From Bin55 sp965220235 (GTDB lineage Bacteria; Pseudomonadota; Gammaproteobacteria; Pseudomonadales; Azotimanducaceae): 64,000 nt of DNA. Under the pieces are notes generated by a model. The model did not search any database, had not been told where the DNA came from, and worked only from the letters and a program-made list of their open reading frames with translations. The translations under genes and the position numbers were made by a program. Below, in pieces: positions 44,466 to 54,160 of the stretch. How positions within the stretch are numbered: the stretch's first letter is position 1; every line of letters begins with the position of its first letter. The stretch covers positions 2,790,001-2,854,000 of the forward strand of contig OZ244815.1 in assembly GCA_965220235.1 (NCBI GenBank). The letters are read 5' to 3'.

Positions 44466-47171
44466 CTAACATTCTCGAACGCGTCTTGACAGTGATGACC
44501 GTAGTAATAAAGGTTTGATTTCATCGGCTTCATGATCAGCGGGTGAACAACTTCTATTTCGGGCGTTAACATAGTTAACCGTAGTCATATCAGGCATAGT
44601 AAAGCAACTTCCGATTGGTTTATCTAGGTTATCGGCATTACAGCATATTGTTTTGTTACGATCATTGGGACCGTATCTCGGATGGGTATGTCCCATATAA
44701 ATAACATCGTCATCTATCGGTATTGCGACACAGTTCGTGTAGCTACTTGCAGAATCAGACCAGGAAACTGAATTCGGGTTTGGGCAGCTTGCGGTCATAC
44801 CATGTTCGTAATTAACGAAAGGTAGCGCCTTCAGCGATGTTTTTAAAATTGCTCGAGCGGCATCAACATTCGATTTCGCTGTTGTAGAGCAAGTAGGTTC
44901 AGGGCAATTGGTACCTGGTATACAAGCAAAGAGCTGACACTGACATGTATATTCTCCAGGAGCCAGAAAATACGTAGTACACTGATAGCCACATGCCGCT
45001 GCCCCCAAAGGACACGCCAGGCAACAATTAGTGGATTCATATTCCGGCGGTTGAAAGATCGAGTTTGAAGGCTTTTCAAAGTTGCTCGCGATATCGCCGT
45101 TCATCCAAGCCTGTACCAATGAAAGAGTAGATTCTGCACGTTCAAATCCGACGATCGAAATATCCTCGACTCGAATAATACTAGCGTCGAAAGAGCCGAC
45201 TTCAATATTGATCACTCCATAGTTTGGTTGCGATTTTAGATTACCACTCGCGTCATTATTTATTAATTCACGAGGATTAGGCGTCGCATAAAAATAAACA
45301 TTGGAGGCAACATTAGCTTCGGGTTTCCACGTTGTTTGGCCAGATTTCAAGCTAGCAAACTCACCATTCGCATAATAACCTACATGTATCTCTTGATCAC
45401 CTATATTGAACTTACTAGGTCGCCCTGCATAGTCGTAAAGAACTATCAAATTTAAGTCCGAGGCGAAATCAACTTTTGTAACTCGATTCCTGTGGTCAAT
45501 TTCGTAAAATTGTGAAGTCGTTTCACCGTCGGCCGAGATATCTTCAACACCCACTATATTACCTCTCCCATCGAACCTAATTTTCATTCTGGCACCACTT
45601 GAATACGAAACTACATTACGGTTACCTAATCTGTCATATTCGTAACTCGAACGCCTTCCAGTCGGATATTGAGTAGATTCAATCCTACCACGCGAATTTC
45701 TTGAGAAGACTAAACTCTCTTCATTTTCTAAAATACTATCAACAAACCCGTCTTTGTCACGACTAATTCGTATAACATCCTTTTCTTTGGTTATTTCCGA
45801 AATACGTCCGTCATTCTCGATACGATATGTAAGCTCGACTGAATCGTCAAATACTACCGTTGTAACATTTTTATTATAACGGACTTCGCGAGTAACATAA
45901 CCATTTCGAATCTCCTCACCTGAGCTTCGTACGTATCTGCCTTGATCGTCGTAATGGAACGCACGAGTGCCACCAGGATGGTTCAGACTCGTCCATAAAC
46001 CGTCGGTATAACCAAATTTATATAGATCATTGTTTCTTTCGAGTTCTACTATGCGACGGAATTCGTCAATCCCAATTTGCCAACTCATTCCCCGGTTACT
46101 ACGGTAACCGACTGTTATCCCGAGTTCATCTTTTGTAAATGTATGTTGAATTCCGTCTGGTTCCGTTACTATAGTGGTTCGGTCGAAATAACGAAAAGAG
46201 TAATCGCGTGCGTCTTGCATTTTAGATACTCGATCGTACGGATCGTATTCGACGTCTAAATACGTTTCGCCGTTCGGATATGTAGCGCGTACTAGGCGTT
46301 GGTCTTCGTTGTATTCGTATGACCAAAACTGGTTTGCGACGTCGATTGTTCTTACGAGTCTTCCTAGATTATCATACTCAAAACTGACTTCCCGATCATA
46401 TTTATCTTTAATTCTCTCAATCTGATCACCAATCCAACTGAAACGAAGTGCTGTCTCTCCCCCTATAGAGACGCTCAAGAGCTTTTGAGATTCGTATTCA
46501 TACGTTATGGACTTTCTATTAGGCTTAACACTCCGAGTCAATCTATAGGTATCTGTTGCGTCAAATTTTCTGAATTGACGAATTCCACCTCGTCTATCTC
46601 TAATTACGGCCAAATCTCCTATAATCGATAATGTCGTACCGCTCGTTTCTGGGGCGATCCTATTCGGGACGAAAACCGCGCGGTCATGTTTCTTGAATTG
46701 GTGGCGTGCTCCCGATCCATCAACATGGGTAGCTGTATCTCCGACTCTATCCACGGTTTCTAATAGGTTGAGTCGCCACCCTGGTCCGAATCCTTCATTC
46801 ATGAAATATTTTGAGTCGTATATTCGACTAGCAACTATCGTCGGATCACCTAAAACAACGAGGTCTCGACGTTGAAACGACAAACTTCCTGTGGAAGTTT
46901 GTACATAGCCGATATTCAATCCATGAAAGATCGATTGTGGATTCGGATACAGAAACTGTAGGCGTCGACGATAGTCCAATTCATCTACGAGGTAGGCGTA
47001 TTGATGGAGTGGCACGTCGAGCTCGCGCTTATACCCATACTCCTCTGAATTAATAGAACTCGTAAATAGCACTTGGGCTATGCCAGCTAGAAGAATAATT
47101 GTCTTAACATACCTGTAAACACTATCGACTTGCTGATATCTGCGTATTTCATAACACGAAAGCAATTCCAT
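44466..47171 (-). CDS. Secreted RHS/YD-repeat protein with JAB-like C-terminus
   Basis: 901 residues. An N-terminal hydrophobic segment (TIILLAGIAQVLFTSS, about 24-39) is a signal peptide or anchor. Residues 90-140 resemble the start of RHS proteins (TSTGSLSFQRRDL ... GFGPGWRLNLLE). YD repeats run to about 620 (YEYDRLGNRNVV, FEYDNLGRLVRT, YDYAGRPSK). The RHS core autoprotease motif is not seen. Residues 716-762 carry ten or more cysteines. The end has MGHTHPRYG (His828, His830) and FTMPD (Thr858, Asp861) with Glu789 upstream, matching the E-HxH-S/TxxD pattern of JAMM metalloproteases. Disulfides imply an extracellular protein; a polymorphic-toxin role is possible. Confidence 0.85.
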   Translation of the reverse strand: MELLSCYEIRRYQQVDSVYRYVKTIILLAGIAQVLFTSSINSEEYGYKRELDVPLHQYAYLVDELDYRRRLQFLYPNPQSIFHGLNIGYVQTSTGSLSFQRRDLVVLGDPTIVASRIYDSKYFMNEGFGPGWRLNLLETVDRVGDTATHVDGSGARHQFKKHDRAVFVPNRIAPETSGTTLSIIGDLAVIRDRRGGIRQFRKFDATDTYRLTRSVKPNRKSITYEYESQKLLSVSIGGETALRFSWIGDQIERIKDKYDREVSFEYDNLGRLVRTIDVANQFWSYEYNEDQRLVRATYPNGETYLDVEYDPYDRVSKMQDARDYSFRYFDRTTIVTEPDGIQHTFTKDELGITVGYRSNRGMSWQIGIDEFRRIVELERNNDLYKFGYTDGLWTSLNHPGGTRAFHYDDQGRYVRSSGEEIRNGYVTREVRYNKNVTTVVFDDSVELTYRIENDGRISEITKEKDVIRISRDKDGFVDSILENEESLVFSRNSRGRIESTQYPTGRRSSYEYDRLGNRNVVSYSSGARMKIRFDGRGNIVGVEDISADGETTSQFYEIDHRNRVTKVDFASDLNLIVLYDYAGRPSKFNIGDQEIHVGYYANGEFASLKSGQTTWKPEANVASNVYFYATPNPRELINNDASGNLKSQPNYGVINIEVGSFDASIIRVEDISIVGFERAESTLSLVQAWMNGDIASNFEKPSNSIFQPPEYESTNCCLACPLGAAACGYQCTTYFLAPGEYTCQCQLFACIPGTNCPEPTCSTTAKSNVDAARAILKTSLKALPFVNYEHGMTASCPNPNSVSWSDSASSYTNCVAIPIDDDVIYMGHTHPRYGPNDRNKTICCNADNLDKPIGSCFTMPDMTTVNYVNARNRSCSPADHEADEIKPLLLRSSLSRRVREC

Positions 47172-47246
47172 TCTTGTCTGTCAATCCGGTAGGCTTCACC
47201 GTAAAGAATTATATCTCGCAATCACGTCCCGAAAGGTGCTATTTTC

Positions 47247-47275
47247 ATAAGATAATGGAATTTTCACGTTGACAA
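47247..47275 (-). promoter_or_regulatory. Candidate promoter of the RHS gene
   Basis: On the minus strand TTGTCA (47275-47270, five of six to TTGACA) and TCTTAT (47252-47247, four of six) are 17 bp apart, about 75 bp before the RHS ATG. It was found by eye in AT-rich DNA, so chance is possible. Confidence 0.4.
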
Positions 47276-47392
47276 CCGACGTGTCATACCAGAGTAATTA
47301 TGGGGCGTCAATACGCAGCTGGATTATTAAAAAAGCAATTCGACAAGATCCTTAGGCTGCGAAGATTCGTCGAGTTTTCGATAGACTTCGAT

Positions 47393-49228
47393 TTAGGAAC
47401 CGATAATCCCACCATCTTTACGTGTAATCACGATAGTGGCATCTCGAGGAACCCTATGGTCGCCTATTCTTGGAAAATTGGTCCGACTAATACTTCCGTT
47501 TCCAACATGCTGAAGATTAACGAACATTGTGCGCCGATTTGGCGTCATTGTGATTCCCGTGACTTCGTCGTCAAAGACTCCTGCGAACAGACGCTTAACG
47601 GTACCCGATACTGTGTCTGCAACTAACAGCTGGTTGTTCATACCGTCCTGTTGACCGCCGTCCGTCGCGATGAACAATCGGCCGTCCGGATCAACGTAGA
47701 TCGAGTCGGGGTCACTAAATGACTCTTCGGTTCCATGGGTATCACTAGCTAGTTTAAAAATCTCCCACTCGAACCGTGTCCCGACATGCATGTCTTCATC
47801 GACCCAACTAATGATGTGACCATCTGCGTTTGGTGCCTGAGGGTTTGCCGCGTCAGCCGTGGTCCGTGAGCTGTTGTTCGTACAGGCACAGTACACCGTA
47901 CCATCAGGTCCCACCGTTGTCCACTCCGGACGATCCATGCGTGTAGCACCCAATTCATCGGCAGCCAACCGGGCGAAAATCAATATCTCGGCTTGGCTCG
48001 AAAATCTCGCGCTCAATGCGGAGTTTTCAATTGTCAGTTCAAGCCACTCACCAGTGAAATCATCGTTGAATTTCGCTACGTAAAGTTTGCCATGGTCGAA
48101 TGGCGATTCTCCCTCATAGCGCAGTTTGACGTGATCATCTGAACTTACGAATTTATAGATGTAATCAAACTGTTGATCATCGCCCATGTACGCAACGACT
48201 CGACGATCTTTACCAACCGCCACAGCGACGCTTTCGTGCTTGAATCGTCCCAGTCCCGTCCGCTTTACCGGTATTTGACCGCCGTTGTAGGGATCAATTT
48301 CTACCACCCATCCGAACCGGTTTTCCTCGTTGCGATATCCGCCCCAACTTAGATTAAATCGATAGTCGAACAAATGCCATCCATAGCCGAAACCATTCTC
48401 GCTGAAACCGTATCGAGATTGAGCTTCCGTCGCTGCCCACGGTGTTCGGGAATCGGGGTCCGCGCCAAAATAACCTTGGAAATTCTCCTCGCACGTCAAA
48501 TATGTTCCCCATGGCGTAAATCCGCAACCACAGTTATTCAATGTACCGTGTGGTGCGTTGCCGAAGGTCGTTTGAAGTAATTCACTTTCTGCCGCCGGAC
48601 CGCTAAACGTGACTGCAGTATTCGCATGAATGCGTCGTGCACCACACGCGTCGTATACCTTCCAAGTTCCTTCCTCTCGCTGAATGCCGACAACAGATAC
48701 GCCATGAGCGTGCTGTGACAAGCGAACATCCGCTAATGATTCCGGATCTCCCTTACCCAAAACGTGCGAATTACCGCCAAATTCATGGTTAATGGCTAGC
48801 ATGCCCTTTCTATTTCCGGCTTCTGGATCGTCAGCGTCGGGAAAGAACCACATCCCATCGTGACCAATACCTATTTGCTCAGCTTGATCATCAGCATTTG
48901 TTGGGTATGAGAACGCCGGACCATCGGGTAATAGCGGGTCACCCCAAGGAATGAGGATCTGGAACTCGTAATCACTTGAGATAGTCGGCCATGGTCCCGT
49001 GGCTTCCGCACGACTCAGCGGGGTGAAGCCAATCAGACCAGGATTGAATGGGATGATAGGAGCGCGCTGCCCCACGATCGAATTTGAAGCCATGAATCCT
49101 GCAGCAAGCGACATCCCGCCTTGAAGGATTTTGCGTCGACTTGCAGCTGCGCGAACGACATCTTGCATCGTCCGATTCTTCGTCGGATTCACTATGTCGT
49201 TGTCTAGCCCGGCGTTGCGATCTTTCAT
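47393..49228 (-). CDS. PhoX-type (DUF839) Tat-exported phosphatase, copy 1
   Basis: 611 residues. A twin-arginine signal (ASRRKILQGG near 30-39, then SLAAGFMASNSIVG) exports the folded protein. The PhoX-like beta-propeller shows GIGHDGMWFFPD, LAINHEF, the cysteine-containing TPWGTYLTCEENFQGYFG, GWVVEIDPY, RFKHESVAVAV, YMGDD, DRPEW, YCACTNNS and FSDPDSIYVDPDGRLFIATDGGQ. PhoX enzymes are calcium/iron phosphatases often induced by phosphate starvation. No convincing Pho box is seen upstream, so regulation by the pho operon in this window is unproven. A near twin follows upstream at 49467-51295. Confidence 0.9.
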   Translation of the reverse strand: MKDRNAGLDNDIVNPTKNRTMQDVVRAAASRRKILQGGMSLAAGFMASNSIVGQRAPIIPFNPGLIGFTPLSRAEATGPWPTISSDYEFQILIPWGDPLLPDGPAFSYPTNADDQAEQIGIGHDGMWFFPDADDPEAGNRKGMLAINHEFGGNSHVLGKGDPESLADVRLSQHAHGVSVVGIQREEGTWKVYDACGARRIHANTAVTFSGPAAESELLQTTFGNAPHGTLNNCGCGFTPWGTYLTCEENFQGYFGADPDSRTPWAATEAQSRYGFSENGFGYGWHLFDYRFNLSWGGYRNEENRFGWVVEIDPYNGGQIPVKRTGLGRFKHESVAVAVGKDRRVVAYMGDDQQFDYIYKFVSSDDHVKLRYEGESPFDHGKLYVAKFNDDFTGEWLELTIENSALSARFSSQAEILIFARLAADELGATRMDRPEWTTVGPDGTVYCACTNNSSRTTADAANPQAPNADGHIISWVDEDMHVGTRFEWEIFKLASDTHGTEESFSDPDSIYVDPDGRLFIATDGGQQDGMNNQLLVADTVSGTVKRLFAGVFDDEVTGITMTPNRRTMFVNLQHVGNGSISRTNFPRIGDHRVPRDATIVITRKDGGIIGS

Positions 49229-49466
49229 GTCGAATTCACTCTCGGTTCAAGGATGCCTAGAACCGAATCCACTTACGTCGAAATCTATTTTCAATAAATG
49301 GGAAGTTATTTCAACGAGCGTTGAAGTTACGCTGCAAGAGGGGTCGACCAATTCACCAGAATCGGAGAACTTCGACTCGATGGACCTCTTGGGATAGGTG
49401 CCGGTTTCACGCTAATCCGGCAGCTAAGTTGCCTCTTCGATCTGTTGAGTCGAATTCGTTGAGTGC

Positions 49467-51295
49467 TCAGGACCCGATGATTCCCCCGTCTCCGCGTGTG
49501 ATCACGATCGTCGCATCTCTCGGAACTTGGTCTCCTAATCGTGGGAAATCAGTTCGTTCGATGTCCCCGTTTCCAACGTGTTGTAAGTTAACGAACAGCG
49601 TACGACGGTTCGGCGTCATAGTTATGCCAGTGACTTCATCACCAGATACTCCGGCAAACAATCGCTTGACATCCTTCGTGAGAGTATCGGCTACGAGAAG
49701 CTGATTGTTCATGCCATCCTTCTGTCCACCATCAGTCAGGATAAAGAGTCGACCGTCCGGATCAGCATAAATTGCATCCGGATCACTAAACGACTCTTCC
49801 GAGTCGTGCGTACTACTCGCCAACATGAAGATATCCCACTCGAAACTCGTCCCGACATGCATGTCCGCATCTGTCCAACGGATGATATGACCGTCGGCAT
49901 TCGGAGCTTGAGGATTCGCCGCGTCTGCTTCGGTACGTCGACTATTGTTAGTGCACGCACAGTAAACCTGACCATCCGGCGCAACAGTAATCCATTCAGG
50001 TCGATCCATGGGCGTTGCTCCTAATTCATCGGCCGCCATCCTGGCATACGTCAGAATTTCCGCCTGACTGTCGAATTTCTTTGCGAGATCTGAGTTTTCA
50101 ATCGTGAGTTCAAGCCGCTCACCGGTGAAGTCATCGTTGAATTTCGCGACATAGAGCTTGCCTTGATCGAAAGGTGACTTTCCTTCATGTCGCAGTTTTG
50201 CGTGGTCTTCAGAGCTAACGAATTTATAGATGTAATCGAAGCGTTGATCATCGCCCATGTATGCGACAATGCGGCGATCCATACCGACGACAACCTCCAC
50301 GCTTTCGTGTTTGAAGCGACCTAACCCGTGCGTTTTACAGGTGTCTGTTCCGCGTCGTATGGATCGATTTCAACCACCCAACCGAAGCGGTTCTCTTCGT
50401 TACGGAAACCTGGGTCAGACAAGTCGAATCGTTTGTCAAATTTGTGCCAGTCGTAACGGAAGCCGTTTTCATTAAATCCATACCGTTCCTGCGGAATGGA
50501 TGGCAGCCAAATCCGGCGATCATGCGTCGCTCCAAAATAACCATTGAAGTTCTCTTCACACGTCAGGTATGTACCCCAGGGCGTATAGCCGCTGCCGCAG
50601 TTGTTGACGGTTCCCAGCGACGCATTGCCATTGGGGGTTTGTAAGAGTTCGCTTCCAGCAACCGGACCGCTGAAGGTCACCGGTGTATTGACATGAATCC
50701 GTCGTGCGCTACACGCGCTATACACCTGCCATTTCCCTTCTTCTCTTTGTATACCGACAACGGAGACACCATGAGCATGTTGAGAAATGCGAACGTCAGC
50801 CAAAGATTCGGGTGCTGATTTGCCTAGTACGTGTGAATTGCGTCCGAATTCGTGATTGATCGCGAGTAAACCTCGTCGATCTCCTGCCCTGGCATCATCT
50901 GCGTCTGGAAAGTACCACATCCCGTCGTGTCCGATGCCGATCTGACTCGCCTGGTCTTGAGGCGATGGCGGGTGCGAAAATCCTGGCCCATCCTCCAGAA
51001 GCGGCTCTCCCCACGGAATGAGTACGTCAAACTGGTAGTCTTCCGAAATGGTCGGCCAAGGACCCGTCGCATCCGCCCGTTTCAAAGGAGTGAAATCGGT
51101 TAATCCCGGACCAAACGGAATGATCGGAGCGCGCTGCCCCATTACGGTCGTAGATGCTAGAAATCCAGCAGCGAGTGACATCCCGCCTTGGATGACCTTT
51201 CGACGATTCGCTGCGACACGAACAACGTCTTGCATCGTACGGTTATTACTTAGATTAACAATCCCATCGTCAAGATGATCGTCAACGTCTTTCAA
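49467..51295 (-). pseudogene. PhoX-type (DUF839) copy 2, broken by a one-base frameshift
   Basis: This matches copy 1 over its whole length but is split. The first 324 residues (51295 to 50321) end at TAG after TPVKRTG. The frame shifts at about 50321-50325, and the remainder (to 49467) continues as GRFKHESVEVVVGMDRR. In copy 1 the same place reads KRTGLGRFKHES, so one T is missing in GGTT(T)AGG. Restoring it gives 609 residues against 611. The Tat signal (ANRRKVIQGG) and the DUF839 motifs are otherwise intact, and there are no other stops, so the lesion is recent, or a sequencing error. Confidence 0.85.
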
Positions 51296-51528
51296 AGTGC
51301 GTCCCCCGTTGGACTAAGTGCTACGACTATTAGTCCCGTCGAGAGTGACACCTGATTTACGATTAGATGAAGATTTCGCGAACGAAATATGTCATCCTTG
51401 AAACAGTGTGACCTTTATGTGAACGGCAAGCAGCTGGATCGTTGATAGGACTTCAATTCGTCAACCGCCCATTTGGCAACTCGAACCAATCCATCTGCTG
51501 TTGCTATTCCGACTACGTTCGTCTCTTA

Positions 51529-51536
51529 AATCCAAT
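51529..51536. repeat. Target-site duplication, left
   Basis: AATCCAAT directly abuts the left terminal inverted repeat and is repeated exactly at 54207-54214. Eight base pairs is the size made by IS1595-family transposases. Confidence 0.93.
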
Positions 51537-51561
51537 GGGACTTATATATTTAACTTGACAA
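51537..51561 (+). repeat. Left terminal inverted repeat of the IS1595 element
   Basis: It begins GGGACTTATATA and ends ACTTGACAA; 23 of 25 bases match the reverse complement of 54182-54206. Positions 19-24 are TTGACA. A second, inverted copy of AACTTGACA follows as TGTCAAGTT (51566-51574), making a 9-bp hairpin at this end only. Confidence 0.95.
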
Positions 51562-51583
51562 TTGCTGTCAAGTTTCGTAATAT
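51555..51583 (+). promoter_or_regulatory. Transposase promoter inside the left repeat; leaderless start
   Basis: TTGACA (51555-51560, perfect -35) lies in the terminal repeat and TAATAT (51578-51583) follows after 17 bp. The expected start site is at or within a base or two of the tnpA ATG (51590), and no Shine-Dalgarno precedes it, so the message is probably leaderless. Confidence 0.65.
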
Positions 51584-51589
51584 TCCCTT

Positions 51590-52540
51590 ATGAAAACACA
51601 AGCACCGGGCAAAGCCCACCGACAAGGAATCTCACTCATCGAACTAGCGGAGATGTTCCCCGACGAACAAACCGCAGTCAAATGGTTCGAGGCGATCATG
51701 TGGAAGGGTGAGCGCAAATGCGGTCACTGCGGATCGGACAAGACCAAAGAGGTTCCGAACGCCAAACCGATGCCTTACTGGTGCACCGATTGCCGTAGTT
51801 ATTTCAGCGTCAAAACTGGCACCGTCCTTCAATCCTCGAAGGTTCCCATGCGTAAGTGGGCATTCGCGGTTTACCTGTACGTCACCAGCTTGAAAGGCGT
51901 ATCGAGCATGAAACTGCACCGCGATCTGAAAGTGACGCAGAAAACAGCTTGGTTCATGTCCCATCGACTACGCGAGGCTTGGGGGACTAGTGGCTTGGAA
52001 AAGTACCTCGGACCCGTTGAAGTAGACGAAACCTACGTCGGCGGGTTGGAAGGCAACAAGCATGAATCCGAGAAGCTGCGTCAAGGTCGTGGTGCAGTTG
52101 GTAAGACTGCGGTTGCAGGTGCGAAGGATCGCTTGACTAATCGCGTATCGGCTACAGTGGTCGAGGATACGACCAAAGAGACGCTTGAGTCCTTTGTGCA
52201 TCGTCATGCAGCTGCGGAAGGCATCCCCGTCTACACGGATGAAGCATCCGCATACAACGATCTAGGCGAGACGTTTGAGCACCAAACAGTCGCTCACGGC
52301 AAGGGTGAATATGTGCGCGGTGAAGCACACACGAACGGGATTGAATCGTTCTGGTCGATGCTGAAACGCGCCCATAAGGGCACGTTCCACAAGATGAGCA
52401 AGAAGCATCTGCAACGCTACGTGACCGAGTTCGTCACCCGTCACAATATGCGCGAAGCGGATACGTCAGATCAGATGAGCCACTTGGTGGCAGGTTTAGT
52501 CGGCGAGCGACTTATGTACGAGGACTTGATTGCGTCTTAG
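51590..52540 (+). CDS. IS1595-family (ISXO2-like) transposase
   Basis: 316 residues. An N-terminal zinc ribbon has CGHC (CGHCGSDKTKEV) and CTDC (YWCTDCRSYFSVKTGTV). The DDE-type nuclease follows with VEVDETYVGG, PVYTDEASAYNDL and the late HTNGIESFWSMLKRAHKG, which holds the catalytic Glu with the family Asn. QGISLIELAEMFPDEQTAVKWFE at the N-terminus is typical of ISXO2-like proteins. Length and motifs are intact, so it should be active. Its last 29 bp overlap the opposite-strand frame of the small helical protein gene. Confidence 0.96.
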   Translation: MKTQAPGKAHRQGISLIELAEMFPDEQTAVKWFEAIMWKGERKCGHCGSDKTKEVPNAKPMPYWCTDCRSYFSVKTGTVLQSSKVPMRKWAFAVYLYVTSLKGVSSMKLHRDLKVTQKTAWFMSHRLREAWGTSGLEKYLGPVEVDETYVGGLEGNKHESEKLRQGRGAVGKTAVAGAKDRLTNRVSATVVEDTTKETLESFVHRHAAAEGIPVYTDEASAYNDLGETFEHQTVAHGKGEYVRGEAHTNGIESFWSMLKRAHKGTFHKMSKKHLQRYVTEFVTRHNMREADTSDQMSHLVAGLVGERLMYEDLIAS

Positions 52541-52754
52541 ATGAACGCTTCTTGTTCGATTTCGGAGTCTTAAGCAACTTACCCAAGCTCGTGTTAAAAC
52601 GAGTTTCTTGAGCAGCTAACTGCTGTGCCGTATCTTCTTTGAGGCGAGTCTCCATTTCGCCCATTTCGTCTAGCACGGCATCGCGGGTATGCTCCATGCT
52701 TTCTGTAAATACGTCCCGCATCGCTTTGGCAAGAATGTCAACCTTGCCGTTCAT
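52512..52754 (-). CDS. Small helical protein carried by the IS1595 element
   Basis: 80 residues from the ATG at 52754, which has AAGGAG nine bases upstream; a longer upstream frame lacks such a site. The sequence is charged and predicted to be a single long amphipathic helix or coiled coil (KVDILAKAMRDVFTESMEHTRDAVL, EMGEMETRLKEDTAQQLAAQ), ending in a basic tail (KSNKKRSSK). Function unknown; it could regulate transposition or partner the methyltransferase, which lies just upstream on the same strand. Its 3' end overlaps tnpA by 29 bp. Confidence 0.65.
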   Translation of the reverse strand: MNGKVDILAKAMRDVFTESMEHTRDAVLDEMGEMETRLKEDTAQQLAAQETRFNTSLGKLLKTPKSNKKRSSKTQSSPRT

Positions 52755-52848
52755 GACGTTTTTCTCCTTACTAGCAGCCACCCGTGAATCTCCTGTTGCT
52801 CCGTGGGTTAGTTGATGTAGTTTCAAGTTCGATTATAGGTTGTAACTG

Positions 52849-54151
52849 TTATGTCGTAACCATGTAACCACGTTTCTTGTTCTCCCGTCGCAAACCCGAT
52901 AAAGTGTAAGTGTTGCTCTTGAGGTTGTTGCACGGTCCACAGAGCAAGACGCGATTGCTGATGTGGTTTACCCCGCCATCCGATCTAGGCGTGTTATGGT
53001 CTAGTTCGAGGTAACGTGAATCGTCAAACTCACGATCACAGCCTTGACACTTCCATCCTTGTTGAGTCAATAGGTGATCGTACATCTGTTGCCGTGTCAT
53101 TTTCGGTCCCGGTGGTTCGGGAATGCTCACTTTGACGCGAAGTGCAGGCGCTGCGTGATCTCCTTTATCGGTTCGCATAGGCAGCTCGGTCGTATGAGCT
53201 ACGTGACCAACGAAGTGCGTGAATTGGTCAATACGATCTATGACCGCTTTGTATGCATCGTCCCAAATGTCAATGCCCACCCATTTGCGTCCTAGACGCT
53301 CGCAAGAAATAGGAGTAGTGGCGCAACCACAGAACGGATCCAGTACCGTATCTCCTTCCTTGCTACTCACCGCGATAACGCGCTCGTACAGCTCAAGGGG
53401 CTTTTGTGTTGGGTAACCATAGCGTTCTTTTGAAACGTTAATTACAGGCTTGATGTCGTCCCATATATCTCTCACATAAACATCGGCGTAGTAGCGTCCC
53501 GCATCATCGGTCTCTATACCGAAGAACGGTTTATCGTAGTAAATGCGTTCCTGAATAGGATGGTGAACATACGCTTTCGACTTGCGGTAAAACAGTAGTA
53601 TGTCGTGCTTCTTTGGCCAACGCTTCTTTGAGACCCCCCCCCGTCCTGTACGCCCATATACACTCATTACGGAAGTTCTTGACCTCGAATATTGCATCCA
53701 TAATCGCTTTCAAGTAGTGGGATGCTGTAGGATCACAGTGCAGGTAAATTGCGCCAGTTGGTTTGAGCAACCGATGCATTTCAAGCAACCTCACCGCCAT
53801 GAAGCACAGGTACGCTCCCATGTCGGAACCTACCTCGTCGCGTGGTCGTTTTAGGTTCTTCTTGGTCTTACGCATATAGACCGCATTGGCAGCGTCAATC
53901 ACTTCCCAAACGGCTGGGAAGTCGTCCTTGATCTGATCGAGCCATACGGGTTGCACGTCTCGCTCCCATGACCAGCGATCCTGAAACCCGCCTCCGTCTG
54001 CGAGACTATCTGGCGTAGAGTGGAAGTCCTTGCTCTTGTTGAATGGCGGATCGGTTGCTATGAGGTCTACCGATTCGGAGTTCATAGCGCGCATGAACGT
54101 TAAGTTATCGCCGTGAAAGAGGGTGCGATTTGCCCAGTTAGGTTTGCCCAT
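52849..54151 (-). pseudogene. Adenine/cytosine-N4 DNA methyltransferase fused to HNH domain, frameshifted at G9
   Basis: The N-terminal part (54151 down to the tract) has the catalytic DPPFNKSKDF (Asp34-Phe37) and RLLKPTGAIYLHCDPTASHYLK. The C-terminal part has KKHDILLFYRKS, YPTQKPLELYERVI and the AdoMet motif VLDPFCGCATT: beta-class order. It ends with an HNH module (CQGC ... LELDHNTPRSDGG ... N ... CGPCN). The two parts are in different frames at nine C/G bases (53634-53642); with eight, one protein of 433 residues results. No other damage is seen. This may be a phase-variable gene, a fresh mutation or a sequencing error. Methylase and HNH in one chain suggests a compact modification/nuclease unit. 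Confidence 0.85.
53634..53642. repeat. Nine-base C/G homopolymer at the methyltransferase frameshift
   Basis: Nine C on the plus strand (nine G in the coding strand) between the codons for YRT and the VSKKRWPKKH segment. A tract of eight restores the frame. Such runs slip in replication and underlie phase variation of methyltransferases in several bacteria. Confidence 0.9.
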
Positions 54152-54160
54152 ACGGGCGGG

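Noticed and set aside
47300..47626. A plus-strand frame crossing the end of PhoX copy 1
   Set aside because: It is mostly antisense to the PhoX coding region and lacks any recognisable motif or ribosome site.
51340..51420. Possible Pho box upstream of the second PhoX copy
   Set aside because: The best half-site pairs match the consensus poorly and lack the direct-repeat spacing.
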